From contig SVBN01000018.1 of NCBI GenBank assembly GCA_015058875.1, positions 1-48,374 on the forward strand: a stretch of DNA of 48,374 nt, read 5' to 3'. How positions within the stretch are numbered: the first letter of the stretch is position 1; each line of letters starts with the position of its first letter. This stretch comes from Erysipelotrichaceae bacterium (GTDB lineage Bacteria > Bacillota_I > Bacilli_A > Erysipelotrichales > Erysipelotrichaceae). A model generated the notes under the pieces. The model was given only the letters and a program-made list of their open reading frames with translations. It did no database searches and was not told the DNA's origin. This document shows, one piece after another, positions 8,431-16,452 of this stretch. Made by a program: the position numbers and the translations under genes.

Positions 8431-9150
8431 ATGATCTATGTAATGTCGGATATACACGGCCTGTATGACCGTTATTTGAGAATGCTTGATCTGATCTCAT
8501 TGAAGGAAGACGATACACTCTATGTTCTGGGCGATGTTATTGACAGAGGACCGGACGGGATTGCAGTCCTGCTGGATCTGATGGAGCGGAAGAATGCTGA
8601 GCTGTTCCTCGGCAATCATGAACATATGATGCTGATGTGGATGGACGGATATGACAGAGTCAGCTGGCTCATGCAGGAAAATGGCGGAGATGAGACCCTG
8701 AGGGCACTGCGCGCACTGCCGAAAGATGTGCAGAAGCGGATCCTCTATTACCTGAGGGAACAGACGCATCTGGTAAAGCATTTGAAATATCCGGATCATC
8801 AGCTGATTTTGTCGCATACCGGCGTCTGGCTGGAAGGGACGGATCTTGATACAAAGGATGTCGTATATCCATCCATGCTGGAATATGTCTGGAATATGGG
8901 GAGATATTCTCTCTATCAGCTTCCTGCATTAAAGAAGACAGAATATCCGACTACATTGATCAGCGGACATATCATCACCCGCTACATGACGATGTCGGAT
9001 AAGGATGAGATTGTACAGAGAGACTATTGGAACGGATACTCTTATATCGATATTGACTGCGGATGCGCCATGGGCGCGTACCGCGGGAAACTCGCATGTC
9101 TGAAAATCAATGATGAAGGAAAGATCGAAGACGTGCTGTATACAGACTGA
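8431..9150 (+). CDS. PPP-type metallophosphatase (PrpE/ApaH-like)
   Basis: This is a 239-aa calcineurin-like phosphoesterase. The dinuclear metal site is complete: Asp-Ile-His-Gly (7-10), Gly-Asp-Val-Ile-Asp-Arg-Gly-Pro-Asp (about 34-42), Gly-Asn-His-Glu (about 60-63), then Ser-His-Thr-Gly and Gly-His-Ile in the second half. This set is shared by bacterial Ser/Thr phosphatases and diadenosine tetraphosphate hydrolases, and the two cannot be separated here. It lies 21 nt after the GH3 gene with its own GAGGTG box, so it is the third gene of the glycosyltransferase-GH3 operon. How it serves the other two genes is unknown. Confidence 0.85.
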   Translation: MIYVMSDIHGLYDRYLRMLDLISLKEDDTLYVLGDVIDRGPDGIAVLLDLMERKNAELFLGNHEHMMLMWMDGYDRVSWLMQENGGDETLRALRALPKDVQKRILYYLREQTHLVKHLKYPDHQLILSHTGVWLEGTDLDTKDVVYPSMLEYVWNMGRYSLYQLPALKKTEYPTTLISGHIITRYMTMSDKDEIVQRDYWNGYSYIDIDCGCAMGAYRGKLACLKINDEGKIEDVLYTD

Positions 9151-9153
9151 ACA

Positions 9154-9188
9154 GAAAAAAGATGCCGGCTGCTTCCCCAGCCGGCATC
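9154..9188 (-). terminator. intrinsic terminator of the PTS IIB-IIC-IID operon
   Basis: GATGCCGGCTG (9161-9171) and CAGCCGGCATC (9178-9188) form an 11-bp perfect stem. Read on the minus strand it is followed by TTTTTT. It ends the PTS unit and may also block the convergent phosphatase transcript. Confidence 0.9.
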
Positions 9189-9218
9189 ATGCTATAGAGG
9201 GGGTCCGCGGCGAGCAGA

Positions 9219-10091
9219 TCAGCCAACGGTCCAGGGGACGCTGAACAGCGGAGTATAGGAACCCTTCCAGATTCCGAACATGGCTCCGACAATACCGATG
9301 ACAAGGATCAGTCCGATGCACTTGACCGGAGTCCAGCCTTTCTTCCTGATCAGGAAGAACATCAGCAGTGTGATGAGAAGGGGCAGAAGGCAGGGGAGAA
9401 TCATGTTCAGATAGGACTGGATCACAATCGGATTCTCACCGTTCTGAATCACCATGCCGAGGGCGGTTCCTCCGCCGTAATTTGCAATCAGGGCACCGAC
9501 AACAAACACACCGAGAATGGATGCGGCATGGGTAAATTCCTGCGCATATTCCGTCATGACGGAGACAGCCTTCATTCCGAGGTTATAGGAGAAATACATC
9601 AGACCGTAGCGCAGTGCCATTTCGCAGCCGAACAGGATCAGGAAGTACAGAATCGGTCCCAGTACCGATCCGCCGATCGCAAGATTTGCACACAGACCGG
9701 CGGTAATCGGCACCAGGGTGTACCAGAACAGCGCATCCCCGATTCCCCCGAGCGGAGCCGCAACTGAAATACGTACGGAACGGATGGACTGGATATCCGC
9801 TTTCAGCTGCTCCATGGAAAGGACAATTCCCATAACGAAGGTAACAGCGAACGGATGCGTATTCAGAAAGTCCAGGTTATGCGTCATTGATTTTGCAAGG
9901 TCATCCTTATCCTTGTGGATTTCCTCCAGACCCGGCAGCATTGACCACAGCCATCCGGCAGCCTGCATGCGTTCATAGTTGAACGATGCCTGCAGCATGG
10001 TGGATCTCCAGATCATTTTTGCCAGTGTGGATTTACTGACGGGCTTTGCCGGCGTACAGTCTTTATAATTCTGCAATGTATTAGATTCCAT
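9219..10091 (-). CDS. PTS system mannose/GalNAc-family IID component
   Basis: This is a 290-aa membrane subunit of a mannose-family phosphotransferase permease. It forms the sugar channel with IIC. The N-terminal cytoplasmic part has the family signature Trp-Arg-Ser-Thr-Met-Leu-Gln-Ala-Ser-Phe-Asn-Tyr-Glu-Arg-Met-Gln. A Gly-Ile-Gly-Asp-Ala-Leu-Phe-Trp motif follows, and hydrophobic spans lie in the C-terminal part. I chose the ATG at 10091, which has AAGGAGG 8 nt upstream and overlaps the end of IIC by 11 nt. The longer frame to 10145 has no comparable site. The match to N-acetylgalactosamine-type systems is supported mainly by the nearby nagA/agaS/gatZ genes. Confidence 0.9.
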   Translation of the reverse strand: MESNTLQNYKDCTPAKPVSKSTLAKMIWRSTMLQASFNYERMQAAGWLWSMLPGLEEIHKDKDDLAKSMTHNLDFLNTHPFAVTFVMGIVLSMEQLKADIQSIRSVRISVAAPLGGIGDALFWYTLVPITAGLCANLAIGGSVLGPILYFLILFGCEMALRYGLMYFSYNLGMKAVSVMTEYAQEFTHAASILGVFVVGALIANYGGGTALGMVIQNGENPIVIQSYLNMILPCLLPLLITLLMFFLIRKKGWTPVKCIGLILVIGIVGAMFGIWKGSYTPLFSVPWTVG

Positions 10092-10872
10092 CGCTGAAGC
10101 CTCCTTCTTCTGCTTTTTTCTTAATGCCGCTGACGCGGAAGTCATGCACTGCGATTGCCACGCCCAGGAATGCCACTAAAAGCAGGCATGCGGATGAGAG
10201 TGAAGCGATATTGCCGATGACCAGCGCGCATACAAATCCTGCCAGCAGGATGCCCCACATATCATTGGCAATCATGATCTTCAGCAGTACGGCAAATCCG
10301 ACAAACCGCATCATTCCGCCGGCTGCGCTCAGTCCGCCCATCAGCCAGGAAGCGTGATCCGCCAGAGACTGAAGAGCTCCGGACATTGCGACGCCGCCCA
10401 CGTAGGCAAGCATGGACATCAGTGCAAACAGGGAACCGAGAATGCAGCAGGAGATCAGATTGACTCTTGTGATTCCTGCGGGATCGGCGTTGGCGGCTGC
10501 TTCATCGGCTTTTGCCATCAGACCGGACATGATTGTAAATGTCAGGGTGACGATGTACTGCCCGAATGTGGCGAAGATCATGCAGGCACCGAGCGCGGCA
10601 TTCATATCCATGCCTGCCTTGACCGCAAAGATCATGGCAATGATGGATCCGAGCACCGCATTGGGAGGCTGTGCTCCTCCGACCGGCATGTTTCCGATCA
10701 TCATCAGCTCGTATGTTCCGCCGATGACAAGACCGGTGCGGACATCGCCGAGAATCAGACCGATGATCGGACAGGCAATGATCGGACGATATGCAATCTC
10801 AGTCAGTGAGAACTGGTCGATTGCAAAGACAAATGTAACCACTGCCAGCAATACAATTTCCAGAATATTCAT
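10081..10872 (-). CDS. PTS system mannose/GalNAc-family IIC component
   Basis: This is a 263-aa polytopic membrane protein, the translocating IIC subunit of a mannose-family PTS. Its length and pattern are normal. It contains Thr-Tyr-Glu-Leu-Met-Met-Ile-Gly-Asn-Met-Pro-Val-Gly-Gly-Ala-Gln-Pro-Pro-Asn, the typical IIC loop signature. An AGGAGG-type site precedes the start at 10872. The gene lies 18 nt after IIB and overlaps IID by 11 nt, so the three are one transcript ending at the 9.16-kb terminator. Confidence 0.92.
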   Translation of the reverse strand: MNILEIVLLAVVTFVFAIDQFSLTEIAYRPIIACPIIGLILGDVRTGLVIGGTYELMMIGNMPVGGAQPPNAVLGSIIAMIFAVKAGMDMNAALGACMIFATFGQYIVTLTFTIMSGLMAKADEAAANADPAGITRVNLISCCILGSLFALMSMLAYVGGVAMSGALQSLADHASWLMGGLSAAGGMMRFVGFAVLLKIMIANDMWGILLAGFVCALVIGNIASLSSACLLLVAFLGVAIAVHDFRVSGIKKKAEEGGFSDGI

Positions 10873-10890
10873 TCTATCCCTCCTATTCTG

Positions 10891-11367
10891 TCAAACGAAC
10901 AGCTTTCCCACATCTTCCGGAGCAGTTTGGGGAACCCTGCGGATTTCAAGCTCAACACCGGCTTCCTGAAGCTTTCGGAATGCTTCAACATCACTGTCAT
11001 CGACAGCTACGCTTGTTGCGACCTGCCGCTTCCCTTCTGACATGTGCATGTTTCCGATGTTGACCTTCGTGATCGGTACGCCGCCCTCCACCAGTTTCAG
11101 TACATCCTGCGGTGTTTCACAGATAATCGCAATCATCTGTTTCGGACTTGCTTTTCCGATGATCTGAATTGTTTTGTCAATCGAGAAAAATCTTGTCTGT
11201 GCATATCCCGGTGCAGCCATCTTCATCAGTGACTGGCGCATGGTATCCTGAGATACCGCATCATTGGCGACGAGAAGAAGATTTGCTCCGACAGATCCGC
11301 ACCACTGCGTCGCAACCTGACCGTGAATCAGCCGGTTGTCAATTCTTGTCAGTACAATGTTTGGCAT
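10891..11367 (-). CDS. PTS system mannose/GalNAc-family IIB component
   Basis: This is a 158-aa cytoplasmic phosphotransfer protein. The phospho-accepting histidine lies in Arg-Leu-Ile-His-Gly-Gln-Val (His15), the classic mannose-family IIB motif. It receives phosphate from IIA and passes it to the sugar. It is the first gene of a IIB-IIC-IID operon. The partner IIA gene is not here but 3.5 kb away, behind agaS. A ribosome-binding site AAGGAGC precedes the ATG. The upstream region holds an operator-like direct repeat and a palindrome (see those entries). Confidence 0.92.
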   Translation of the reverse strand: MPNIVLTRIDNRLIHGQVATQWCGSVGANLLLVANDAVSQDTMRQSLMKMAAPGYAQTRFFSIDKTIQIIGKASPKQMIAIICETPQDVLKLVEGGVPITKVNIGNMHMSEGKRQVATSVAVDDSDVEAFRKLQEAGVELEIRRVPQTAPEDVGKLFV

Positions 11368-11436
11368 GTTATCTGCTCCTTTTCTGAGGATCTCTGTCCT
11401 TCTGACAACATGATAGAATTTTGGCTTTTCTTTTTC

Positions 11437-11464
11437 TTTGCACTAATTGGGGAGAGATTTGCAT
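11437..11464 (-). promoter_or_regulatory. candidate AraC-type operator upstream of the PTS operon
   Basis: On the minus strand, ATGCAAA (11464-11458) and GTGCAAA (11443-11437) are direct repeats 21 bp apart, two DNA turns, as is usual for AraC-family sites. The proximal copy sits in a 12-mer AATTAGTGCAAA that recurs, with the same 21-bp spacing, upstream of gatZ. A possible -10 TATCAT lies at 11415-11410 without a good -35 element, consistent with activator dependence. Confidence 0.6.
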
Positions 11465-11479
11465 GTTTTAAAAACATGC
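11461..11479. promoter_or_regulatory. 19-bp palindrome upstream of the PTS operon
   Basis: GCATGTTTT, a single A, then AAAACATGC form perfect 9-bp arms about 95 nt before the IIB start. It could be a binding site for a dimeric regulator. It overlaps the distal half-site of the direct repeat by four bases. Confidence 0.5.
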
Positions 11480-11557
11480 GGGATATGACAAAATACAGGT
11501 TCTGTTTCTATCGCGAAACAGAAAGATCAGAAAAAAACCGCAGATATATTTCTTCTA

Positions 11558-11648
11558 TTTCCGAATAATCGGAAATCTATCGGAAATATTTTGCGTCTGT
11601 TTCCGATATTATCGGAAATCTTAATCGAAAATGATATAATATTTCCGA
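11558..11648 (+). promoter_or_regulatory. palindromic operators and -10 box of the HTH-AAA ATPase gene
   Basis: Two near-identical palindromes, TTTCCGAATAATCGGAAA (11558-11575) and TTTCCGATATTATCGGAAA (11600-11618), frame a half-site TCGGAAAT near 11580-11587. A further half-site TTTCCGAG lies at 11642. A perfect TATAAT -10 box lies at 11635-11640, so the second palindrome covers the -35 region. This arrangement suggests repression, plausibly by the gene's own N-terminal helix-turn-helix. Confidence 0.7.
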
Positions 11649-11661
11649 GCGGAGGCTGACT

Positions 11662-13527
11662 ATGGAAAAAAACGGTAAAGTAATCAGTGCATCTGAAGCT
11701 GCTGAGCTGGCAGGCATGACCAGCCGCAGAATTACAGGAATGTGCAGAGAAGGGAAAATAGACGGTGCATTCCGGAAGGGGAGAAACTGGATGATTCCTG
11801 TGTCTTCTTTCAAAAGGTACCTGGAAGAATCCGGAAGAACCGGCACAAATGAGACGGAAGAGCACGATTCTGTAAAGCCTCTGGCAATCGGCAATACGTC
11901 GTATGCTGAAGTTTCCAGTGAATGCTATTACGTGGATAAAACGCTGCTGATCAGAGATCTGATCGACGACCGCAGCACGGTCACTTTGTTTACACGTCCG
12001 CGCCGTTTCGGCAAAACACTCGCACTCAATATGATCAAGACATATTTTGAGAAGACAGATGAAGATACATCACGTTATTTCCGGGACAGAAAAATATGGC
12101 AGTGCGGTGAAAAATACCGGTCTTATCAGGGAAAATATCCGGTGATCATGCTGACATTCAAGGATGTGAAATATGACAGCTGGGAGGATACGCGCGAGTC
12201 ACTCAGACTGGTCATCGCTGATGAGTTTAAAAGACATACTGAATTGTCCGGAGAGTATGCCGAAAATGCTGCGGAATATGCGGAGCGGCTGGAAAACGGC
12301 ACACTGAGTGATGTGGAACTCAGCCGCACTCTTATGAATCTGACAAAACTGCTTGCAGAATATCACGATTCGAAAACCGTGATTCTGATTGACGAATACG
12401 ATACTCCGATTCAGCAGGGCTATACCAGGGGGTTCTCCGGAGAAGTTATTTCATTCATGAGGAATTTTCTGTCCGGCGGTCTGAAGGATAATCCATATCT
12501 GGCATTCGGCGTACTGACCGGAATTACCAGGGTATCAAAGGAAAATCTGTTCAGCGGACTGAATAATCCGGTTGTCAATACTGTTCTGGAAAAGAAATAC
12601 AGTACTTATTTCGGGTTTACCGAACAGGAAGTTCAGGATATGGCGGCCTATTATCATGAAACGGATAAAACAGATGAGATCCGTTTCTGGTATGACGGCT
12701 ACCTGTTTGGTGATACACGGATTTATAATCCCTGGTCGGTCGCAAATTATTTTGCCGGAGGCTGTGCCGCAAAGCCTTATTGGGCGAATACAAGTGAAAA
12801 TGAAATCATCCGTGAGATTCTGTCCGGGCTGACGCCGGAAATTGCCGAGGAATTGGAGAAAGTGATGCAGAATGAGGCAGTGCATGCTTCACTTGACATG
12901 GAAGTTGTATATCCGCAGATCTCCGATGGAAATGATACTGTTTTCAGCTTTCTGATGATGGCGGGATATCTGACACCGATCGGCATGCCGGAGGAAACAG
13001 AGATCGGAACAATAGCTTCGCTTCGTCTTCCGAATGCGGAAGTCAGAAGGATTTTCAATACGGAAATACTGAGCTGGATCAGAAACGGACAGGCTTCAGG
13101 CGTGATACCGGAAATTGAAAAAGCAGTTTATTCCTCAGACGCAAAACGTCTCGAAGAAGCACTCCGGAAGTATATGATCTCTTCAATCTCGTATTATGAC
13201 GGGGCGGCAGAAGGGTTTTATCACGGCATGATGCTCGGACTGATCGCAAGCCTCTCTTCCAGATACTATATCCGATCAAACCGGGAATCGGGTGATGGGA
13301 GATTTGACATACAGATGGAACCGAAGACCGGGAATCTGCCGGGAATCCTGATGGAATTCAAAGCATCTTCAGAAAAAGAAAAACTGTCTGAACTTGCTGA
13401 AAATGCATTGAAGCAGATCACTGAAAAGGAGTATTACCGGGAGCTTCAGCAGCGCGGAGTCAGGGATATTGTCATGTACGGCATCTCCTTTTCGGGGAAG
13501 GATGTATTTGTGAAACTGTCACGCTGA
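11662..13527 (+). CDS. HTH - AAA-ATPase-like - PD-(D/E)XK nuclease-like fusion protein
   Basis: The protein has 621 aa. Residues about 5-55 form an excisionase-like (MerR-type, HTH_17) winged helix: Ile-Ser-Ala-Ser-Glu-Ala-Ala-Glu-Leu-Ala-Gly-Met, then Gly-Arg-Asn-Trp-Met-Ile-Pro. Residues about 70-350 are the AAA-ATPase-like domain, with Tyr-Tyr-Val-Asp-Lys-Thr, a Walker A variant Arg-Pro-Arg-Arg-Phe-Gly-Lys-Thr, Walker B Leu-Ile-Asp-Glu-Tyr-Asp, and Trp-Tyr-Asp-Gly-Tyr. The C-terminal region is PD-(D/E)XK-like (Gly-Arg-Phe-Asp...Met-Glu-Phe-Lys). The family is abundant in gut Bacillota and Bacteroidota but its role is not known to me. The HTH addition and palindromic operators suggest autoregulation. 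It sits between the two halves of the GalNAc locus on the opposite strand, which is consistent with an insertion. Confidence 0.85.
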   Translation: MEKNGKVISASEAAELAGMTSRRITGMCREGKIDGAFRKGRNWMIPVSSFKRYLEESGRTGTNETEEHDSVKPLAIGNTSYAEVSSECYYVDKTLLIRDLIDDRSTVTLFTRPRRFGKTLALNMIKTYFEKTDEDTSRYFRDRKIWQCGEKYRSYQGKYPVIMLTFKDVKYDSWEDTRESLRLVIADEFKRHTELSGEYAENAAEYAERLENGTLSDVELSRTLMNLTKLLAEYHDSKTVILIDEYDTPIQQGYTRGFSGEVISFMRNFLSGGLKDNPYLAFGVLTGITRVSKENLFSGLNNPVVNTVLEKKYSTYFGFTEQEVQDMAAYYHETDKTDEIRFWYDGYLFGDTRIYNPWSVANYFAGGCAAKPYWANTSENEIIREILSGLTPEIAEELEKVMQNEAVHASLDMEVVYPQISDGNDTVFSFLMMAGYLTPIGMPEETEIGTIASLRLPNAEVRRIFNTEILSWIRNGQASGVIPEIEKAVYSSDAKRLEEALRKYMISSISYYDGAAEGFYHGMMLGLIASLSSRYYIRSNRESGDGRFDIQMEPKTGNLPGILMEFKASSEKEKLSELAENALKQITEKEYYRELQQRGVRDIVMYGISFSGKDVFVKLSR

Positions 13528-13656
13528 CAGGCAGGATTTATTATCAGAAACAATAATAGGGCATTATTGACAGATAAGAAACCATTATGGTCAGATATAT
13601 TTTTACTTTACGCCGAAAAGTATAAAATAATGCCATCATAGAATGGAGGTGCAGGC

Positions 13657-14823
13657 ATGTTCCGCAAAACATCCAGTGTTGAATTTCTCAGATACGGTGA
13701 TGTGTATTCCGAACCGGAGGCACTTTGTTTCGACAGCAAAACCAGATACTCCCTGCCGGTGCAGAACCAGGATCTGATCTTTCTGTATCAGGCTGATCAG
13801 GATGTCTGTCTTTACTGTTCTTCCGGGATCACTCTGCTGGTGGTTTCCGAAGAGCTGAAGCCGGAGACATTCCGGAATTTTGTCATACACCGGTATATCC
13901 GGCTCAGAAAGGGGATGTATTTCAATTTCATCTCTCTGAGCGACAAGGCGGCGGTTACGCTGGCTTTCCCGGAAGGGACAAAGATTCACAGCTGTTTCTT
14001 TGAACAGGAATATCATTATGCGCATATCGTTCCGCGCCTGCATATCCGTGATCTGATTGCCTATTATTACAATGTCCGAAGTGCGAATTATAACTTTGCC
14101 GGGGAAAAGAACCAGTTCTGGGAACTGACTTATGTGGACAGCGGCACGCTGATCACGGAAATCGAAGGCGTCCGCTATGCTGTGGAAGAGAACCAGTGCA
14201 TTTTCTATGCGCCGGATCAGTTCCACACGCAGGCGACAGAAGACGGACTCTGTTCCTATCTGACGGTTGTTGTTGGAATGGATATTATCGATCAGTACAA
14301 ATACCGTCTGATGAACCGGGTGTTCACCTGTGACCGGGATACCCGGAAGGCCATTGAAATGTTTGTCGCTTCCGACAGCAAGCTTTCCATCTACGACAGG
14401 GAGATGATGATTCTTTCACTGGAAAGAACCATTCTGAACATCCTCAAGAGCACCGAAGTGATTACGGAAAAAGCCGCAAGCACGCCGATGCAGCAGAAGT
14501 TTGAAAATGAAATGATTGAGCAGATTGTTCTGTATATCAACGAGAATATCTCGGAGCCGCTGAGCGTGGAGGATCTCTGCGATCACTTTACCCTCAGCCG
14601 CAGCTCCCTGCAGGCGTTGTTCCGTCAGAATCTCAACACCGCGCCGAAGGAATACATCAGTTCTCTGAAACTGAAAAAAAGCCAGGCACTGATCCGTGAG
14701 AGCAAATATACCATCTCGGAGATTGCATCAATGCTCGGCTTTTCATCGATTCATTATTTCTCAAGAAAATTCAAAAGTGAGTTCGGCATTTCCCCGAGTG
14801 AATACGCCAATAAGATTATCTGA
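13657..14823 (+). CDS. AraC-family transcriptional regulator
   Basis: This is a 388-aa DNA-binding regulator. The C-terminal about 100 residues contain two helix-turn-helix motifs (Leu-Ser-Val-Glu-Asp-Leu-Cys-Asp-His-Phe; Thr-Ile-Ser-Glu-Ile-Ala-Ser-Met-Leu-Gly-Phe) ending Ser-Pro-Ser-Glu-Tyr-Ala. Residues about 120-230 fit a cupin-like ligand-binding domain, and the first about 115 residues are an extra domain I cannot name. The start has an ATGGAGG box. It is convergent with the IIA gene (5-bp gap) and lies between the two transcription units of the GalNAc-type locus. It is therefore the best candidate to bind the RTGCAAA-N14-RTGCAAA sites found before both. The inducer is unknown. Confidence 0.88.
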   Translation: MFRKTSSVEFLRYGDVYSEPEALCFDSKTRYSLPVQNQDLIFLYQADQDVCLYCSSGITLLVVSEELKPETFRNFVIHRYIRLRKGMYFNFISLSDKAAVTLAFPEGTKIHSCFFEQEYHYAHIVPRLHIRDLIAYYYNVRSANYNFAGEKNQFWELTYVDSGTLITEIEGVRYAVEENQCIFYAPDQFHTQATEDGLCSYLTVVVGMDIIDQYKYRLMNRVFTCDRDTRKAIEMFVASDSKLSIYDREMMILSLERTILNILKSTEVITEKAASTPMQQKFENEMIEQIVLYINENISEPLSVEDLCDHFTLSRSSLQALFRQNLNTAPKEYISSLKLKKSQALIRESKYTISEIASMLGFSSIHYFSRKFKSEFGISPSEYANKII

Positions 14824-14828
14824 GTACT

Positions 14829-15260
14829 TCAGATACCTTCTTCCGGTTCTTCCTGAGCAGATTCCGTCAGGACCTTGCAGTCCAGACGCAGGATCTGCTC
14901 TTTTGCTGTATGGATGGCTTCGGAAAGCATGGAATCAAAATCGGAAACATAATCCCGTACCAGTACGACTTCCAGAAGCAGGGGAAGACTGACTCCGGCG
15001 ATGACCTCTAAACGGTCATTCTCCACAGCCAGCTCTGCCGCAGTCTTGAACGGGGTGCCGCCGGGAATATCGCAGAAGATGATTATCTTTCCGCATTCCG
15101 CATAGTCTTCAACGGCCTTTTTCAGAGCGTGTTCCAGCTGTTCCGGTTCCCGATCAAAGCATACACCGCAGATACGGTTCAGATCACCGGCAATCAGTTC
15201 GCAGGCACTGAGGAAACCAACCGGGAACATTCCGTGTCCGGTAATAATAATTCCTGTCAT
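14829..15260 (-). CDS. PTS system mannose/GalNAc-family IIA component
   Basis: This is a 143-aa cytoplasmic IIA protein. The start Met-Thr-Gly-Ile-Ile-Ile-Thr-Gly-His-Gly carries the phosphorylated histidine (His9), and Asp-Ile-Pro-Gly-Gly-Thr-Pro-Phe is the family signature. It takes phosphate from HPr and hands it to IIB. Its ATG overlaps the agaS stop codon (ATGA). It is the last gene of the gatZ-nagA-agaS-IIA operon and must work with the IIB-IIC-IID set encoded 3.5 kb away. The short acidic C-terminal tail is not unusual. Confidence 0.92.
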   Translation of the reverse strand: MTGIIITGHGMFPVGFLSACELIAGDLNRICGVCFDREPEQLEHALKKAVEDYAECGKIIIFCDIPGGTPFKTAAELAVENDRLEVIAGVSLPLLLEVVLVRDYVSDFDSMLSEAIHTAKEQILRLDCKVLTESAQEEPEEGI

Positions 15261-16432
15261 TGTTTCACCTCATACGGATATACCGTTACTCCCTGCACAA
15301 CCCGGTTGACCTCTCCGGAAGGACACGGATCATCCGGCATATGTCCTGTTTTCAATGATTTGAATAGCGCAAGTGTCTGTGCTGCCAGGATATATTCCAG
15401 TCCCCCAAAGACAGAAGGAACAGAAGATCCGGCATTGAAGCTGATAAAATAATCGGTTTCATTCCGGATGTCATCCTCTCTGGAAGAAACGGTCAGAATC
15501 CGGTTTGCTCTGCGCTGATGACTCATTTCCCGGATGATGTCATATTCATACTGCCGGGTATATGCGTCATCGGAAAGATATACGACACATAAAGCAGAGT
15601 CCTTAATGACTGACTTCGGGCCGTGCCGGAATCCCATCGGTGAATCATATACGGTATCGACATCTCCCTGTGTCAGCTCGCAGATCTTCAGGGCGGATTC
15701 TCTGGCAATGCCTTTCAGCGCACCTGTGCCGAGATAGATGATTCTGTCGAAATCAAACTCCGATACAATCTGATATGCTGTTTTCCATCCTTCGGTGAGA
15801 TAGGCTTCCGCCTGTTTCGTGACTTCAGTCAGAAGGAGTTCGGTTTCCTCTGTGATCTCATTCTGAAATGCAAGGTATGCCGCCAGATACATGCAGGTAA
15901 AGGAGGAGGTCATTGCGAATGCCTGATCATTGGTTTCCGGCGTCAGAACGATCAGATCACAGTTCTCATGGCAATGGGCAAAATGACATAACGCACCGTT
16001 TTCATTGCATGTGATGATCAGATGCCGTACTTCTCCGCAGATCTCTTCTGCCAGCTGTACGGCTGCCACAGATTCCGGGGAGTTTCCGCTTCTTGCAAAA
16101 CTGACCAGCAGGGTCGGCTTTGTGCGGGAAAGATATTCTTCCGGATCGGCCGTGATATCGGTTGTGGCATAGGATTTTACATTGTACCCGTATTGTTTCT
16201 GAAGAACAGGTGCCAGGGCATTCCCGATGAAATCACTGGTTCCGGCTCCGGTCAGAATTAGGTCGCAGTTTTCCTTTCCTGCGATTTCCTGAATAAATGC
16301 ACGCAGTTCTGCATGTCTGTCTCTGATCTGTTCAAAGGTTTTCCGCCATGTTTCCGGCTGCTGGAGAATCTCATGTGCGGTATGGAATCCTCCTGACTTT
16401 TTCCATGCATCTTCTGTCTGAAAAAACATCAT
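15257..16432 (-). CDS. agaS: AgaS-type galactosamine-6-phosphate deaminase/isomerase (SIS domains)
   Basis: This is a 391-aa cytoplasmic sugar isomerase with two SIS domains. Sugar-phosphate-binding motifs include Thr-Gly-Ala-Gly-Thr-Ser-Asp-Phe-Ile-Gly, Ser-Phe-Ala-Arg-Ser-Gly-Asn-Ser-Pro-Glu-Ser, Leu-Gly-Thr-Gly-Ala-Leu-Lys-Gly, and Met-Gly-Phe-Arg-His-Gly-Pro-Lys. AgaS proteins convert galactosamine-6-P to tagatose-6-P and ammonia. I chose the ATG at 16432, which has GAGGAGG upstream. An in-frame extension to 16480 is Lys/Arg-rich and overlaps nagA. The gene follows nagA by 20 nt. The operon context (nagA, IIA, gatZ) supports GalN-6-P over GlcN-6-P as substrate. Confidence 0.9.
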   Translation of the reverse strand: MMFFQTEDAWKKSGGFHTAHEILQQPETWRKTFEQIRDRHAELRAFIQEIAGKENCDLILTGAGTSDFIGNALAPVLQKQYGYNVKSYATTDITADPEEYLSRTKPTLLVSFARSGNSPESVAAVQLAEEICGEVRHLIITCNENGALCHFAHCHENCDLIVLTPETNDQAFAMTSSFTCMYLAAYLAFQNEITEETELLLTEVTKQAEAYLTEGWKTAYQIVSEFDFDRIIYLGTGALKGIARESALKICELTQGDVDTVYDSPMGFRHGPKSVIKDSALCVVYLSDDAYTRQYEYDIIREMSHQRRANRILTVSSREDDIRNETDYFISFNAGSSVPSVFGGLEYILAAQTLALFKSLKTGHMPDDPCPSGEVNRVVQGVTVYPYEVKQ

Positions 16433-16452
16433 TTTATCTTTCCTCCTCTTTT

